Below are positions 47,956 through 60,537 of a DNA stretch of 64,000 nucleotides, piece by piece. The stretch lies in NCBI GenBank assembly GCA_017654735.1, contig JADPYG010000007.1, forward strand, positions 1-64,000, in the 5' to 3' direction. Both the position numbers and the translations under genes were made by a program. The DNA comes from Vishniacozyma victoriae. Lineage: Eukaryota > Basidiomycota > Tremellomycetes > Tremellales > Bulleribasidiaceae. The notes beneath the pieces were generated by a model, which was not told the DNA's origin, ran no database searches, and worked only from the letters and a program-made list of their open reading frames with translations. Each line of letters begins with the position of its first letter. Position 1 is the stretch's first letter.

Positions 47956-49969
47956 CGAAGACATCAAAAGCTGTCGATAGGCTAAAGTGAGCATCACCTC
48001 ACGGAGGGGGTATCCCACCGTACCGGGAGGTATGCTGATGGACAGGACTATAACGACCGGACAAGCCCCTCAGGAATTGGTCGATATTGTCAGGCAAGGA
48101 ATGGACCCAGAAGATCGAGGAAAAGCTACCGACGGTAAGCTCTTGTGCCCGATCAACCGGCAGAAGCTAACAATCAGATGAGATCCGTAAAGCACTAAAA
48201 GCGTCCGACATGATCAAAATGCTAGATGGACAAAAAGCACTAGGCGGAAAGGTCGGTACGAAAGCATTAGGTGAACACAAGGTAAGCTACCGCCTGTCGT
48301 GGCTCGGAAACAGCTAATAAGTAGTTCTGGAAGACCCAACCCGTCCCTCAACTTGGCGGATCATCCTCCGCCCCACTTGAGGAAGGTCCAATTGACGAGC
48401 TCAAACATATCAAAGATGTCAAGCAGGAACCAGGAGCGCTTCCAGCAGGATTCGAATGGAGTTTGATCGATATCAAGAATGATGAGCAGTGTAAAGAGGT
48501 TCACTTCCTTCTGGATGAGAATTACGTGGAGGATGATGATGCTATGTTCCGATTTAAGTACTCGAAAGAGTTCCTCCTGTGGTGAGCTTGCAGAAACACC
48601 GCATTTTAAGACCATAACTGACGTGCAGGGCATTGACTGCTCCTGGATATGTACCTGATTGGCACATTGGTGTTCGAGTTGCCAAGACTGGGAAACTTGT
48701 CGCTTTCATTTCCGGTATCAAGATTGATATCCGAGTTCGTAGTCGGTGAGTCTTCCTCCTCTTCCGCCCTCACCCCATCTTTCTCTCTCGTCACTCCGTA
48801 CCGCCTAGCTCGAAACACATCCAAGACCAATTCTGATACTAATACCCAGAACATTCACATCCGCCGAAATCAACTACCTCTGCGTGCACAAGAAACTCCG
48901 TTCCAAACGACTAGCCCCCGTCCTCATCAAAGAAGTTACCCGCCGAGTGAACCTTTCCGGCGTCTGGCAAGCCATCTACACTGCCGGCGTAGTCATCCCA
49001 ACTCCAATAGGTACATGCCGATATTACCATCGTAACCTAAACCCCCAAAAACTAGTCGATATTGGATTCTCGGCACAACCAAGAGCAATGACAATGGCTA
49101 GAATGAAGAAGCATTATTCTGCTCCTGAATTACCCAAGATTCCTGGGTTTAGGGAAATGGGCAAAGGAGATGTGACGGCTGTTAGGGAATTGTTGACAAA
49201 GTTCTTGGGAAGGTTTGATGTTGCTCAATTGTTTAGTAAAGATGAGGAGGTTGAACATTGGTTCTTGTCCGGACAAGGAAGGGATGAAGGTGGAAAGAGG
49301 GTAGAACAGGTCGTTTGGGCTTATGTCGTCGAGGTATGTTCTCCCTTCCTATCATTCCACCACCTCCCAGGGTTGCGTACTCCCAGATGATAGAAGCACT
49401 GACAAACAGGACCCAACAACACACCTAATAACAGATTTCATCTCGTTCTACTCCCTCCCATCCTCAATCATGCAATCACCAAAATACGATACCCTTGAAG
49501 CAGCCTACTTATTCTACTATGCCTCAGACGCAATCTTTTCCCCATCAGGCAGTTCAGACGATGTCCAGCGACATGAAACCAAGGCAAAAGGAAAACTGGG
49601 AGAGAGGTTGAATGCGTTATCTCAGGATATGTTATCTGTTGCTCAGACCGTATGTCCCCCTCTTATCCAAGGAGCTAACGATCAGGCTGGACTTGATGTG
49701 ATGAACGCTTTAACATGTTTGGATAATAATATGTTCCTCTCTGAACAGAAGGTATATCTGTCACCCTGTATTCTCGATAAGAGCTAATGATCAGTTTGGC
49801 GCTGGAGATGGTTTTTTGAATTGTATGTCCCAGCTTGTGGCTTCACGGGAGGTGAGCAGTAAGCTGACTATCAGATTACCTATACAATTGGGCCTGCGCC
49901 CCGATTGACGGAGGCCAAAAAGGAACATTATCAAAACAGAGTTCATCAATCGGAGTGGTCATGCTCTAG
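47715..49969 (+). CDS. NMT1: Glycylpeptide N-tetradecanoyltransferase (N-myristoyltransferase)
   Basis: Transfers myristate from myristoyl-CoA to N-terminal Gly of proteins, cytosolic and ribosome-associated. A 90-residue leader has an acidic stretch (EVENEDEEDNDEGEDNED) then a Lys run encoded by (AAG)n, as in ribosome-targeting leaders. The two GNAT-like lobes contain KFWKTQPVPQL, YVEDDDAMFRFKYSKEFLLW, AINYLCVHKKLR-type INYLCVHKKLRSKRLAPVLI, YTAGVVIPTPIGTCRYYHR, FISFYSLPSSIM and YLYNWACAPI. It ends VVML; the C-terminal carboxylate is the catalytic base in this family, and the C-terminal Leu is conserved. Six to eight exons. Stop at 49969. Confidence 0.95.
47931..47956 (+). repeat. (AAG)n run encoding the NMT1 Lys stretch
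   Basis: Eight to nine AAG triplets in frame encode ten Lys residues next to an acidic stretch; a slippage-prone coding microsatellite. Confidence 0.85.
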
Positions 49970-50046
49970 TCCGCCTTCTGTCCCAGATATCAATTCAATT
50001 ACGATTACTATCATTTATGTCTAGATAAACATGCATACTATCAATA

Positions 50047-51638
50047 TCACCAACCTGAACGTTGGATCACATATGCTACTCCGACGAGAGCGATGATCTC
50101 AGCTAGGAAGATTTTGTAATCTCTCTTGATTGATTCCATAGCTCGAGACTAAGTATTAGCGTTCGACACCGGTACAAGTGGAGTACAGAGTGGAGACGGG
50201 TGAAGATAGAGAAGAAATGTAACGAGAAGAGGAAAGAGGAAAGAGGAAAGAGAAGAAGGAGAGGGAACTGACCATATTCTGATCAGGCCCAAATGGTAAA
50301 TCTTCAAAAACGGCTTCTAGCCAAGTAATCTCCTTCTCAACTTCAACTTTCTCAATCTCAGACGACCTCGCCCTCTTCTCTTCAAACCCCCTCTCACGCT
50401 TGAGATGCTCTCGCTCGCGCTCTTTCCGTTTCCTGCGCTCATCGCTAGACTCCTCGGGGGTTCGATGATGATGGTGATCTCGATCACGTTCATGATCCGG
50501 TTCTCGAGGACTTGATGATCTCGTGGTGGTGGTCGGTGTAGTAGGTATTGGGCTGCTCGATGTGGATACAATCGGAGACGGAGGTATCGTGTTCGCAAGA
50601 GATGGAGTGATTGGTGTAATAGGTACTGGGGTAAAGGGTCTACTTGCCTCCACAGGAGTCAATTCAATGAGGGCAGTAGTAGGTGTTGGAACAGGGGACG
50701 GGGTAGGAGAGTTGACGATTGGTGGTGATACTGGAGTACTCGGGGTGATTGGCGTAAGAGGTATATTGGGTGTATTTGGAGTCACAAACCCAAGAGAGGA
50801 GGGTACTCCTTCATCGATCCGCATTTCCGCGACCCTCTTTGATACTCCCTTCTTACCTTTTCCGAGGGGGGCCCAGACTGGCGAAGCCTCACCACTACCA
50901 TCATCATTACCATCACTGTCATGTCTCGGGGTACAAGCAATCGTCTCTTGCGGACTCTCTGCAGCTTCCAAGTCCACCTGAAGATGATCATCCACCATCT
51001 TTTCAATGACGTGGACCTCAGACCCCCCTTCTCTTTTTGACTTATGCATCGCTGCAGCCGGCATTTCCCCCTTCTTCTTCCTACCACCCAGTAGGAATGG
51101 CCTCAAGAACGATTTCTCTCCCTTGCTCACTTCCATCCTTGCGGAAATCGGTGGATCTCGTCGATCAGGTAAATTTGCGACCAACTCCCCGCAAGAAGTC
51201 TGTCGAAGTGGGGCAGACGGTAATGCCCCATCTCTTCCTGGAGATGTACCGGCCCTCGACCGCTGCCCTGAGTTCGAGTAGGAAGTCAAAGTCGTTCGTT
51301 TTGCCAATCTTAACGGTTTGACATTAAGGATGGACGATTCTTCAAATACGATCCAACCTTCATTCAAATGAGTCCTGAATACTGGTACCCGCGGAGTAGG
51401 GAAGAGGGTCTCAGCAAGTGGTGCTATCGCTTGACAGATCTGCCTTGGATTTATTAAGGATGGATTGAAGCCTAAGGATCCTGCTAGGTGGGTTATTGAT
51501 ATTGCCTTTCATCAGTGTATTGACCACCCTCAGGGAAGGGGAACGTACGGGTGAATTGAAAATTGGGTTTATGATTGGATTGCTATCTAGTAGATAGAGC
51601 ACTCCCTCTATTAGTTGACCATCTTGTACTGCTGTCAT
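50047..51638 (-). CDS. Tail-anchored orphan membrane protein
   Basis: Splicing joins four exons. Start at 51638 (MTAVQDGQLIEGVLYLLDSN), an intron near 51550-51507, then AISITHLAGSLGFNPSLINP and NEGWIVFEESSILNVKPLRLA. A long disordered middle is rich in Ser, Thr and Pro (runs like TPNTPNIPLTPITPSTP) and then in charged residues (RERDHHHH-like HERDRDHHHH, ERRKRKEREREHLKRERGFEEKR). An intron opening GTCAGT near 50261 leads to the last exon, which reads SRAMESIKRDYKIFLAEIIA and LVGVAYVIQRSGW and stop at 50047: a single C-terminal membrane helix, making this a tail-anchored protein. The N-terminal helical fold of about 100 residues is not one I can name. Confidence 0.7.
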
Positions 51639-52050
51639 CTTTGAGTTCTTGTTCAAAGCCTAGATCAGCTAGTTGAATCGAGATGAGATGGGTGCGACTG
51701 CAGATCATGCTGCTCCTTCCTTTTAGGTGATTTAGGTCAGGTGAAAGGAGGTCACGGGTGAGCCAGGGCTTCATCTCATTATGTCAGAGTTACGGCGTCG
51801 TCGATTTCTAGCGAAATGATAGCATATGCGTCAAACCTACATGCTGGAAGTCCCTAGAGTGGGCATGCAGACTTCTCTGCCGTACATACAAGTACAGTCC
51901 CACCTTCCTCCAGTCGCTCCAGGCCGCTTCCCTTTGCCACTGAACTTTCCACGTGTTTAGTCACGTGACTAAATTCAAGAATTTCAAGTCTCTTCTTGCT
52001 TGTCCATTCACGTCCCCTTATTCACCTCACTCTACTCTACACTCTACACA
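51639..52050. other. Divergent promoter of tail-anchored orphan and RRP12
   Basis: Holds the GTCACGTGACTAA palindrome near 51960-51972 (CACGTG core; a bHLH-type E-box) about 85 bases before the RRP12 ATG, then a CTCACTCTACTCTACACTCT pyrimidine leader. No gene. Confidence 0.55.
51960..51969 (+). promoter_or_regulatory. GTCACGTGAC palindrome upstream of RRP12
   Basis: A perfect 10-base palindrome with the CACGTG E-box core. Cbf1-like or other bHLH factors bind this core in fungi; upstream of ribosome-assembly genes it is a plausible activator site. The role here is inferred from position. Confidence 0.5.
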
Positions 52051-55000
52051 ATGTCGACCTCGACTCAGCCATCGGCAGAGTTCTCAGAGGCATTATCAAA
52101 TGTCCGTAGACAAACTACATCAAAATTATCACATAATTCAAAACCCGCCCAACTCCTCAATGCAATCGAACAAACATTAACGACTTCACTTAAAATCGAT
52201 ACACTACCCCATTCACCCACTGCATACTTTATTTCATTATTACAATGTCTAGAAAAAGCAGTGAATGACGATGAGGGTGGTGAGGAGATTGCCGAGACGG
52301 AGAATATGGGTCAAGGGGCATTGATCCCTGCTGTTCTATATCTTTTAGGGATCGTTATTCCGGAAACACCTGCGAATGTGGTCATTTCGAAATTATCAAC
52401 ATTATTGGAATCTATCCTACCTTTATTCGAAAATGCAATGGAACATCCCCCAGCACTTCGATCTTTAGTAACGATAATCCCAGCTTTAATTCTCTTCGCT
52501 ACACCATCCGTCTTGAATTCATCACCACTACTCAAGAAATCATGGGCATACCTACTCGAACTCAATCTCGATGCTAGACCCAAAGTCCGTCATTTAGCCC
52601 AAGAAGGTGTAAGGAAGGTCTTGACCACTCCCATCCCACCAAAACTCGTTCCAGGGGGTCATCCGTATCTACCCAAAGCGAGGGAATGGGTTGAAGGGAT
52701 CTTGGAGGAGGAAAGTAAAGGTGGAGCTAGTTCAAAGAAGAAAGCTAGGTTCGTTGATGGAGAGGATGGAGAGGGGAAAAGGGCCATTTGGGTCGTTCAG
52801 GGTTTGAGGGGTTGGGCAGCTGTTTGGGGTGAAGCTGTAAGCTACCCCTCCTCTACCAGATGTGAAGCTAATAACTAGCACATGGCAAACCTGTGTAGTT
52901 TACTACTATCACTCCCACCCATCCCTCACCTTACACCTCAAATCTACTCTCTCCTCGCCAACCTCTTCACACCGCCCCCGGCAGACAGTACCACTGCCGC
53001 CCCAGCAGTCTTGACGAACCTACCAACAGTTATCGACTCTCTAATAGCCTCTCCACCAAACATCAATTCCAACACGGTCGATATCCCTTCCTACCTCCAA
53101 GCCCTCACTTCTGCCCTTGTGAAAATGTCACTCCAAGACCCAATCTCACTATCATCCTACATTCCCCGAGCCTTCAATCTCATCTATCACGATATGCTCC
53201 TCGCCCCCTCCCCATCGCCAGCTGTAATGGTAGCTGCCTCGGACGCAATCGGATCTCAGGGTATCATTCGATACTGCCTATCAGATGAAATGATAGTCGC
53301 ATCAGTAAATTACAAAAGACAAGGATCCGATCAACCAGGAGCACGAAAGAAGCAGAAGACCCCATTCCTCTCTAAACTCATTGCAGCTCTAACCGAATCA
53401 TTGGACAAGCACGCTTTGAGGATTCAGTACCTCCTTCCTATTCTCGCTGCTGCGATTTCTAGGTTGAGGGTACGAGTCACCGATGGCGCTGGGGATGCAA
53501 CTCTCGATCCAACTGGACGGGGAATGACGGCTGCTGAAGTGCTTTTGATGGATTTGATTAAAGGTATTGCGGATTTGAAGAATGATACTGGATTTGAACA
53601 CAAGGCAAAGGTCGACGAGGTTGTGGGTATGGCAATTGAAGTGATTGGTGTAGAAGGTGTTTTGAAGAGTCTTCCTCTAAACATCGAGCCTGATGCGTGA
53701 GTCGCCTTCTCCCTTCCTTCCTTTTCTTTTGACTCTTTCCTTTCGTAATCACCTCTCCCTCCTCATCGCTCTTCCTGAAAGACACGAGCTAATCTCAGAA
53801 ACGGAAACACACCAAGACCAGGAAGAGCCTACCTCCTCCCCCTCATCCGATCAAGGACCACCAACGACTCTCTCCTATTCTTTGCAACCTACTTCCGCCC
53901 ATTATCCGAACGAGTATTCGCGAAGAAAGTAGCAGCCGACGAAGGAAATCGAGGAACAGAAGCGAAAATCTGGGAAGCGATCGTAGGGCAAATATGGGAT
54001 TGTTTCCCCGGTTTCTGCGAGATGCCAAGGGATATGACCGAGGTATGTCCCATTCTCTTTTTTCAAAGAATTTGAGCTGATGGGGTAGGCGCTCGATACA
54101 CCATTCTTGTCGTTAATCACGAATCTGCTTTATAATCAACAATCCCTCCTGCCCTCTCTCCTAAGGGCTTTATCGCAACTAGTCAACTCGACTAGTCGTC
54201 TAATGAACTCTAGCACAGAGGCTGTCGAACTTCGAAAACAATTTGGAATGGATCAAGAGGATGCTAAAGCCAACATGGAGCACTTGAAGAGTAAAGCAAA
54301 AGATATGGTCGCTGTCTTGCTTAATGTCTTTGCTCAATTACCTAGGGAATCTAGGGGTATGGTTGGGGAAGTTATTGGTATTTGGACTGGAATTATGGGT
54401 GATGCCGTATGTTGTTTCCCTCCTTCTCACCTTTTCCCTTCCACGCTTGTTGATTACTTCGAGCTGGACGAGACGGCATGAACACGAGCTGACCTGCAGG
54501 ATATCCAAGAAACATACAAAGGGGTAACATCCCACCTCTCGACCGCACTCGAATCAACAGCCCCCATTGCCCCCGGATCCTCACCACTCTCTCATACAAT
54601 GCTGGACCTCTTAATCGTATTCGTCCCATACCTACCCCCTACACAATCAACATCACTCTTCAACGCAATTGCAACTCCCGCAATGCTCGAACATTCGGAC
54701 GCGACCGTTCAAAAGAAGAGTTATAGGTTGTTGAAGAGATTATTGGAGAATGGAAAATTGAATGTCGAGGGCAAGGAACTCGAGACATTCGTTGAGAAAT
54801 TGAATGCTGTCGGAGGAGGTGTTGGACCAGGTGCTCAGCGAGTAAGTCCCCCTCAATCCATTCTCTCTTGTCTTTAGTTCAACAATGATTGTGGGAAAGT
54901 AGCTAACGGCCAGGACCGACTCCAACTCCTCTCAGCACTAGTCACTTCCCTCCCACCCGCTCATCTCGCATTAATCCCCGAAATCCTGTCCGAAGCAGTA

Positions 55001-57010
55001 TTGGGAACTAAGGAAGTTAACGAAAAAGCCCGAGATGCTGGATTTGATCTACTAGTGGTTATGGGTAATAAAATGGCAGAAGGGGGTAGTGTTACTCGAA
55101 CAATCGCTGTGGAGGGTGAAGAAGAGGATGGGGTCGGTCAGGAAGGTATGTCCCTTTGTCCTTCTTCTTCATTACCTTCCCACTCTTTATGCGTACTGGA
55201 GTCACTCGCACTCGCACTCGCTCCGCTCGTATAGCTGACTATCAGAAACCGTCCAAGCGAACGCAGAGGAATACATTACCATGGTAGCTGCTGGTTTGAC
55301 TGCCGCTACTCCACATATGATTAGTGCTAGTATCAATGCCTTGTCCCGTTTGTTGTTCGAGTTCAAGGGTAAGTCTTTCCATTTCCCCTTGGCTCCCTTC
55401 CATCACTTCCTTACCTCCTCTTCCATAGTCCGTCTCTCCCGATCTCTTCCTTGACCTCATCGCTGCCCCCATGTCATTATTCTCTATCGCTCGTCACCTC
55501 CTTCCGGACCAGCTATCGCTGGTGCTTCCACTACTGCTTGCTCGCTCGCTGACCCCCAGACTCCATTTCAACCTCTACAATCTCGGAACTAGTAGCAACA
55601 ATAACCGTATTCCTTCAATCCAAAAACCGAGAAATCGTCAAATCAGGCCTAGGTTTCGTAAAAGTAGCAATAGTAGCTCTACCCCACGACGCAATCACTC
55701 CTCACCTCCAAGCTCTAGTGCCAGCCTTATTGGGATGGGTACACGATCATAAAAATCATTTCAAGCAGAAGACTGTCCATATTTTCGAGAGAATGATTAG
55801 GAAGTTTGGGTATGATGATATTTATAGGTTTGCTGGGGAGGGTGATGAGAAGAAGGTGTTGGTTGGGATTAGGAGGAAGAAGGAGAGGGCAAAGAAGAAG
55901 AAGGCTGCTGGGGATGGTGATGAGGATGGAGAGGAGGGGGTGAGTTCTTTCTCTTGCTCTCTCACCTTGCGTCGCCGGCATCGGGACTATCTCCATCCAT
56001 CATTCACCAGGGGATCACTGCTAACAAACAGACAAAGAAGACATCATCAGGAAACGCATTCGATGATATCCTCTACAATTCCGATTCAGACGCTGAATCC
56101 GAAAACGACGTCCCAGAACAATCAGGTCCAAATGCAACCCGTGGGAAGGGACCTCAACCTACTCAATCATCTCAATTCCAATCCCGAAAAGGAGCACCTG
56201 TCCAAAAGGAAAAGAAGGAGAGGAAACTTAAAGATACGACTAGTTATATTAGGAATGAGGGTGATGAACCTATGGATTTGTTATCTAGGGGTATTGCTGG
56301 TGGGGTTGCTAGTGAGTTTTTCATTCCATCTCTGCCTTCTTTTCTTCTTTCCTCCTTTTCTTCCCTCCCTTTCTCGTCTTTGAATCTTCACTTCTTCTCG
56401 TAGACGAAGAGGAAGAGGGAGAGAGAAGAGGACTCAGGATCTGATGTCAGTGAGAATGAGCTAATACCAGCGTCCGACCCAAACCAAGCTTCTCGAAAGC
56501 GAAAACCAGGCCAAGACGCATCCCATTTCAAAACCGATAAATCCGGTAAACTCATCATCGACGAACCTTCCACTTCCACGACCACTCCCGCTCTGCAGGA
56601 AGGTGAAAGAGGTGACGCCTACTTGGCAAACCAAATGCAAGTCGGAGGAGCCGTTCGAGATGCCAAGGGTAACCTCAAGTTTAACAAGAATACAAAGAGG
56701 GGTAGGGAGGTTGAGAAGGAATATGAAGATACCTACTCTGGTGGTGTGTTAGAAAAGGAGGAAGTGATAAAGAAGAAGAAGAGGGAGGTAGCAAAGTTGG
56801 GTGAAGAGTTTAGATCAAAGGTTCGTCTCGCAAGCATTCCCTATCGGGAATGAGAATGAAGCTGATATATAGCGCGGAAAAGGAGATATCAAGAAAAACA
56901 ATGGTCCAGATCCATATTCTTACGTTCCAATCGATCAAGCTGCCAAGGGAAAGAAAGGGCAACAAAGTCGAATGAGTATGACAAATAAGAAGAAGGGGTC
57001 CAAGGCTTAG
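52051..57010 (+). CDS. RRP12: Ribosomal RNA-processing protein Rrp12 (HEAT-repeat, NUC173)
   Basis: HEAT-repeat export and assembly factor for both ribosomal subunits, nucleolar and shuttling. About eleven exons. The N-terminus SAEFSEALSNVRRQTTSKL, then LLQCLEKAVNDDEGGE, VRHLAQEGVRKVLTTP and WVEGILEEESKGG match family landmarks; the body is alpha-helical repeats. A highly conserved late block reads ISELVATITVFLQSKNREIV then KSGLGFVKVAIVALP and HFKQKTVHIFERMIRKFGYDDI. The C-terminus is Lys-rich with acidic phospho-type stretches (NSDSDAESEND) and ends in QSRMSMTNKKKGSKA. Stop at 57010. Introns hold the 13-mer CTCGCTCCGCTCG at 55217-55229. Confidence 0.95.
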
Positions 57011-57308
57011 TTTTCGTGTCTTGGGATGGTCGGGTTAGATCTTTCTGTACTATTATACATATTGCTATGCAGGTTACGGTAGACTCAATGATCAAGCCTG
57101 AAGACTCCTGGGTTGGAGCTTATCAGCCGAATACATATTGGTGATGAGGAGCTGGAAGTGTGTGATCGGGACGGAGAAATTATACATGGTCGTAAATCTA
57201 TAGATACAGTAAGAAACAACATTTACTCAAGACAGAATCACCAATCTACTATATAATAATACAGTCCTCTTATCCTGACTTGTTCTATTCTGCGAATTCT
57301 GCTGACGA
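57011..57308. other. Convergent 3' region of RRP12 and the small orphan
   Basis: AT-rich 3' flank; no gene. Confidence 0.5.
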
Positions 57309-57807
57309 CTACACGTGCGCCCCTCCACCCTCAGCAACTACTTTCGCCAGATCACCCAGTTGGACCTGCTCCAATACTTCCCCAGCCCCCGTTTGCGTAG
57401 CATTCGAAATAGCTTCCCTCACACTCACCCCGACATCCATCTCGAGAGTTTGGGATACCATTGAAGTGTTTATGCTTGGTAGTTGAGTTGGAGTGGGAAG
57501 ATGTTCTAGTAATGAAGTAGTTTGGTTGTGGCCTTGACGTAGTGTTGATAAGATTGATGATTCTACCTATTAGACATAGAATGTATGAGAGAGGAGGGAA
57601 CGTACCTCCTTCTTTGACTGTTACACTAGCCATTTGCCTTACTGCAATTGGGTTCATAGTAGTCGCCGTGGTTGTAGAAGAAGCGACTTCCATCTCCCCT
57701 AATCTACCAACTTGCTCCGTGAATACTTTAGCGGTAGATGCTAATTCACTGACTACCGTCGGTAATTCCTCCCTTATGACTGAAAGCATTCTTCCTGCTG
57801 CTGCCAT
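57309..57807 (-). CDS. Small orphan helical protein
   Basis: Start at 57807 (MAAAGRMLSVIREELPTVV). A 57-base-range intron near 57605-57565 with two possible acceptors: joining after CTAATAGGTAG gives a frame that reads ESSILSTLRQGHNQTTSLLE and PTQLPSINTSMVSQTLEMDV and ends EVLEQVQLGDLAKVVAEGGG with HV at 57309, which is a good helical protein of about 148 residues; the other acceptor gives a frame with poor composition. The N-terminal part has heptad-like Leu/Val spacing (VVSELASTAKVFTEQVGRL), suggesting a short coiled coil. No family recognised. Between convergent RRP12 and RFC3. Confidence 0.55.
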
Positions 57808-58022
57808 CTGATATAGTCTCTTGATTCCTGGCTGGTATACTGTTTGAATGGTAGATGTATGTACTGATAAAGGGTTATGTACATAGAGGTGGCGATAAAC
57901 AATTGATGGAGCGAATTGCTGGAATCAATTCCAGGAACAAGGGTCCTGGAATCAAATGACGAATGACGTCCATCTCAGCCATTCATGTCTGTCTATCATA
58001 CATATAATCTACATGAGTTCAA

Positions 58023-60341
58023 CTACTTGATCTGTTTTTGCGATAGCTCTACTGCTACCTTGAATGCACCTAATAAAGCAGTCAATTGGATCTTCTCACT
58101 TCCACCTAATGATAGTCGATGTCTGCCGTTAGTTCTCTCATCTTTTCATCTCCGTTACAGACAGCCTGAAGTGACTTACTCGCATTGACCTAGATGATCC
58201 AGTAGATAAATCCGACTTTGATTCGGTAATTCCACAGTCTGTAGGAAATCGTATGCTCCCGCTATCATATCTTGTAATGCAAGTCCACGTTCAATCTTGA
58301 GGGACGTTATCACTATCATCAGCCAATTCCCGAGCGAGGGGCGAGTCGAGGTATGGGATCTGTACATGTAGGAGGACCCCGGAGAAAGAGGAGAGAAAAG
58401 ATAAGAAAGGCTAGTAACACGAGAAAGAGGGACTCACGAGAATAACTAGTCCCGAATTCATCCGACATCATACTCTGCACGACCCTTTCTATATCTTTAG
58501 GTTGTGGATTACCAGTACATGTATAGACTGCCGTTTCGTCGATTTTATCATATGCTGCGTGGCATGCCTGCAAGTCAGCTCGAATCCGACTGTAGGAGCA
58601 GCTGGTCTTGGGGAGGATACATGAGGTGGTCGCCATCAAGACGACCAGAGTACTGTGGAGGAAGCAGGGGGACGAGGGCATATAGAAGAATAGGTACTCA
58701 CTTGCAGGACATTCAAGGCTCGACGCATGTCTCCTTTTGATAATCTCAGTAATGCCGCTTTCCCATCATCAGTGATATTACATCTATCATTAGCGATCAC
58801 TCTTACTTCTCTTATTCTCGTAATCTTCCGATGTCGGAAGCAGAAGAAAGGGTCGGTTGGACATGATAAGAAGGTGAAGAAGGATTTATGAGATGTTGAG
58901 GATGAAAGAACCTACCCCTCCTGCTCAATAACCTGATCAACCTTTTTCTGAACTTCCTTCTCCGGCAGAGGCGAGAACCGGAATCTCGTACATCTCGATT
59001 GGATCGCTGGCGTGATTTTATTAACGTAATTGCAGAGGATACAGAATCGGACGTTTTTGGTGTGGGTCTCGATTACTGTCATTAGTCTACATCACGGGAC
59101 AAGGACATTCCACGGAGCGTCATGCTATTGCAAGACTAGTGGAAATGACTTACCCCTTCTTAGTGCACCTTGGGCTGCTTGGGTCATCATATCCGCTTCG
59201 TCTAGGATGACTAATTTGAATCCTTTCCTGATTGTTAGTTGATGCCCTATGCCCTATCCGAGCCAGTCATCCAACACGAGCACGAGCTGCAACCACCTCT
59301 CTCCTGAGTGGTCCATAGCTAGATCCCATCTCCGTCGCCATCCCAAGCCTTGCCACAAGCTCGCACTCGTCGTCATGCTCCATCTTCACTGAGATCGCCC
59401 ACATCCGCCTTTCACTGCCCCAGCCAGTTCAGGATCGCGATATATTCCCCGCTCGTCCCCAAACGACATCGATTTCACTAAGCTCGATCGTCCATACTTG
59501 CCAGTCCAGCTCCCTCCGTCGCTCATTCCCGAGCTCCCTCCTCGCCTCGCTCGTTCGGTCGCTCGCTCGGGACTTACGAAAACAGCACTTTTGTCATTGC
59601 AAAACTCTTGATCTGATCCCTAACCACATCAATCCCTCTATCATCAGAAGCATTTAATTCGAGTATATGTTTCTTGTATGCTGTTCCGTATAACCTCCGA
59701 GCTAGGGCTAGGACAGTTGATGTTTTTCCAGTTCCTGATTGTCAGCTCTCCTTCCCTCTTTCTTCGTTCTTGATTTCCCCTCCTCCTCCTCCCTTTCCCC
59801 CCCCTTCCTTTTTCCTTCCTCCTTCTTTGATCACTCTCAGATTCCTTCTTCTGGTATGATTCTAGACGAGAAAGATGCCGAAGAGAAGATATAGACATAC
59901 CTGGTGGACCGTATAACAACAAATGGGGTAATCTGCCCGCTTCAATGAATTTTTCGACTGGCCGTCAGCTCACCACCATGTCAATGTAATCGGTAGCTTA
60001 CTGGTAGCTGTGATGTCCTGATGAGAAACCACATCATCCAAATGAACAGGTCTATATTTCTCCACCCTACCACATCAGCATCCCCGCTTCGACTAGCCTG
60101 ACGACCCGCTGCCTCTACTTTCTACTGGAGAGCTAGGAGAAGTAGAGGCAGATATGGAGTACAGGAGGAAGGCGACATACCAAGGTAACCCCTCTTTATC
60201 CTTTTTATCCTTAGCATCCACTTCCGCCTGACTCAACTCCGCCTTGCCCTTTCCTTTTTTCGAAGCAGCCATCATAGCTGCCATTGCGTTCCCAGGAGCA
60301 GGGGCTGGGGCGGGTGGGTCAATATCCATAGCGTCTGTCAT
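58023..60341 (-). CDS. RFC3: Replication factor C small subunit, Rfc3 (human RFC5-type)
   Basis: AAA+ clamp-loader subunit that opens PCNA on primer-template DNA. The N-terminus (60341) has a Pro/Ala leader and a Lys-rich stretch ending KEGLPW, then [18 protein letters not shown]. Walker A is LLYGPPGTGKTS, split by an intron; Walker B is [11 protein letters not shown]; sensor 1 [14 protein letters not shown]; the SRC motif is [11 protein letters not shown]. The collar domain reads [16 protein letters not shown] and [18 protein letters not shown], matching the yeast Rfc3/human RFC5 C-terminus. About twelve exons; one intron (about 59226-59576) is unusually long, GC/CpG-rich. Divergent from ATG9 by 196 bases, with an ACGCGT box in between. 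Confidence 0.92.
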
Positions 60342-60396
60342 ATTGTATTTCTTGAAAGAAGTGGAGGAAAGGAAAGTGAAAGTACATTAGATCGAT

Positions 60397-60406
60397 TGAC
60401 GCGTCA
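60397..60406 (+). promoter_or_regulatory. TGACGCGTCA palindrome (MCB-type) between RFC3 and ATG9
   Basis: A perfect 10-base palindrome containing the MluI cell-cycle box ACGCGT (60399-60404), 56-62 bases upstream of the RFC3 start and about 132 bases before the ATG9 start. MBF-type factors bind ACGCGT at S-phase genes in fungi. Its use here is inferred. Confidence 0.6.
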
Positions 60407-60537
60407 GATGCCTATTGTAGAGGAAGGCGCGCGGGATATACCCGACAACAGCGACGGTGACGACGGGTATGATGATAGCGATAACGACTATCTGTCATAC
60501 TACCATGTCATAACTACCCTATTCCTATGATCATAAG

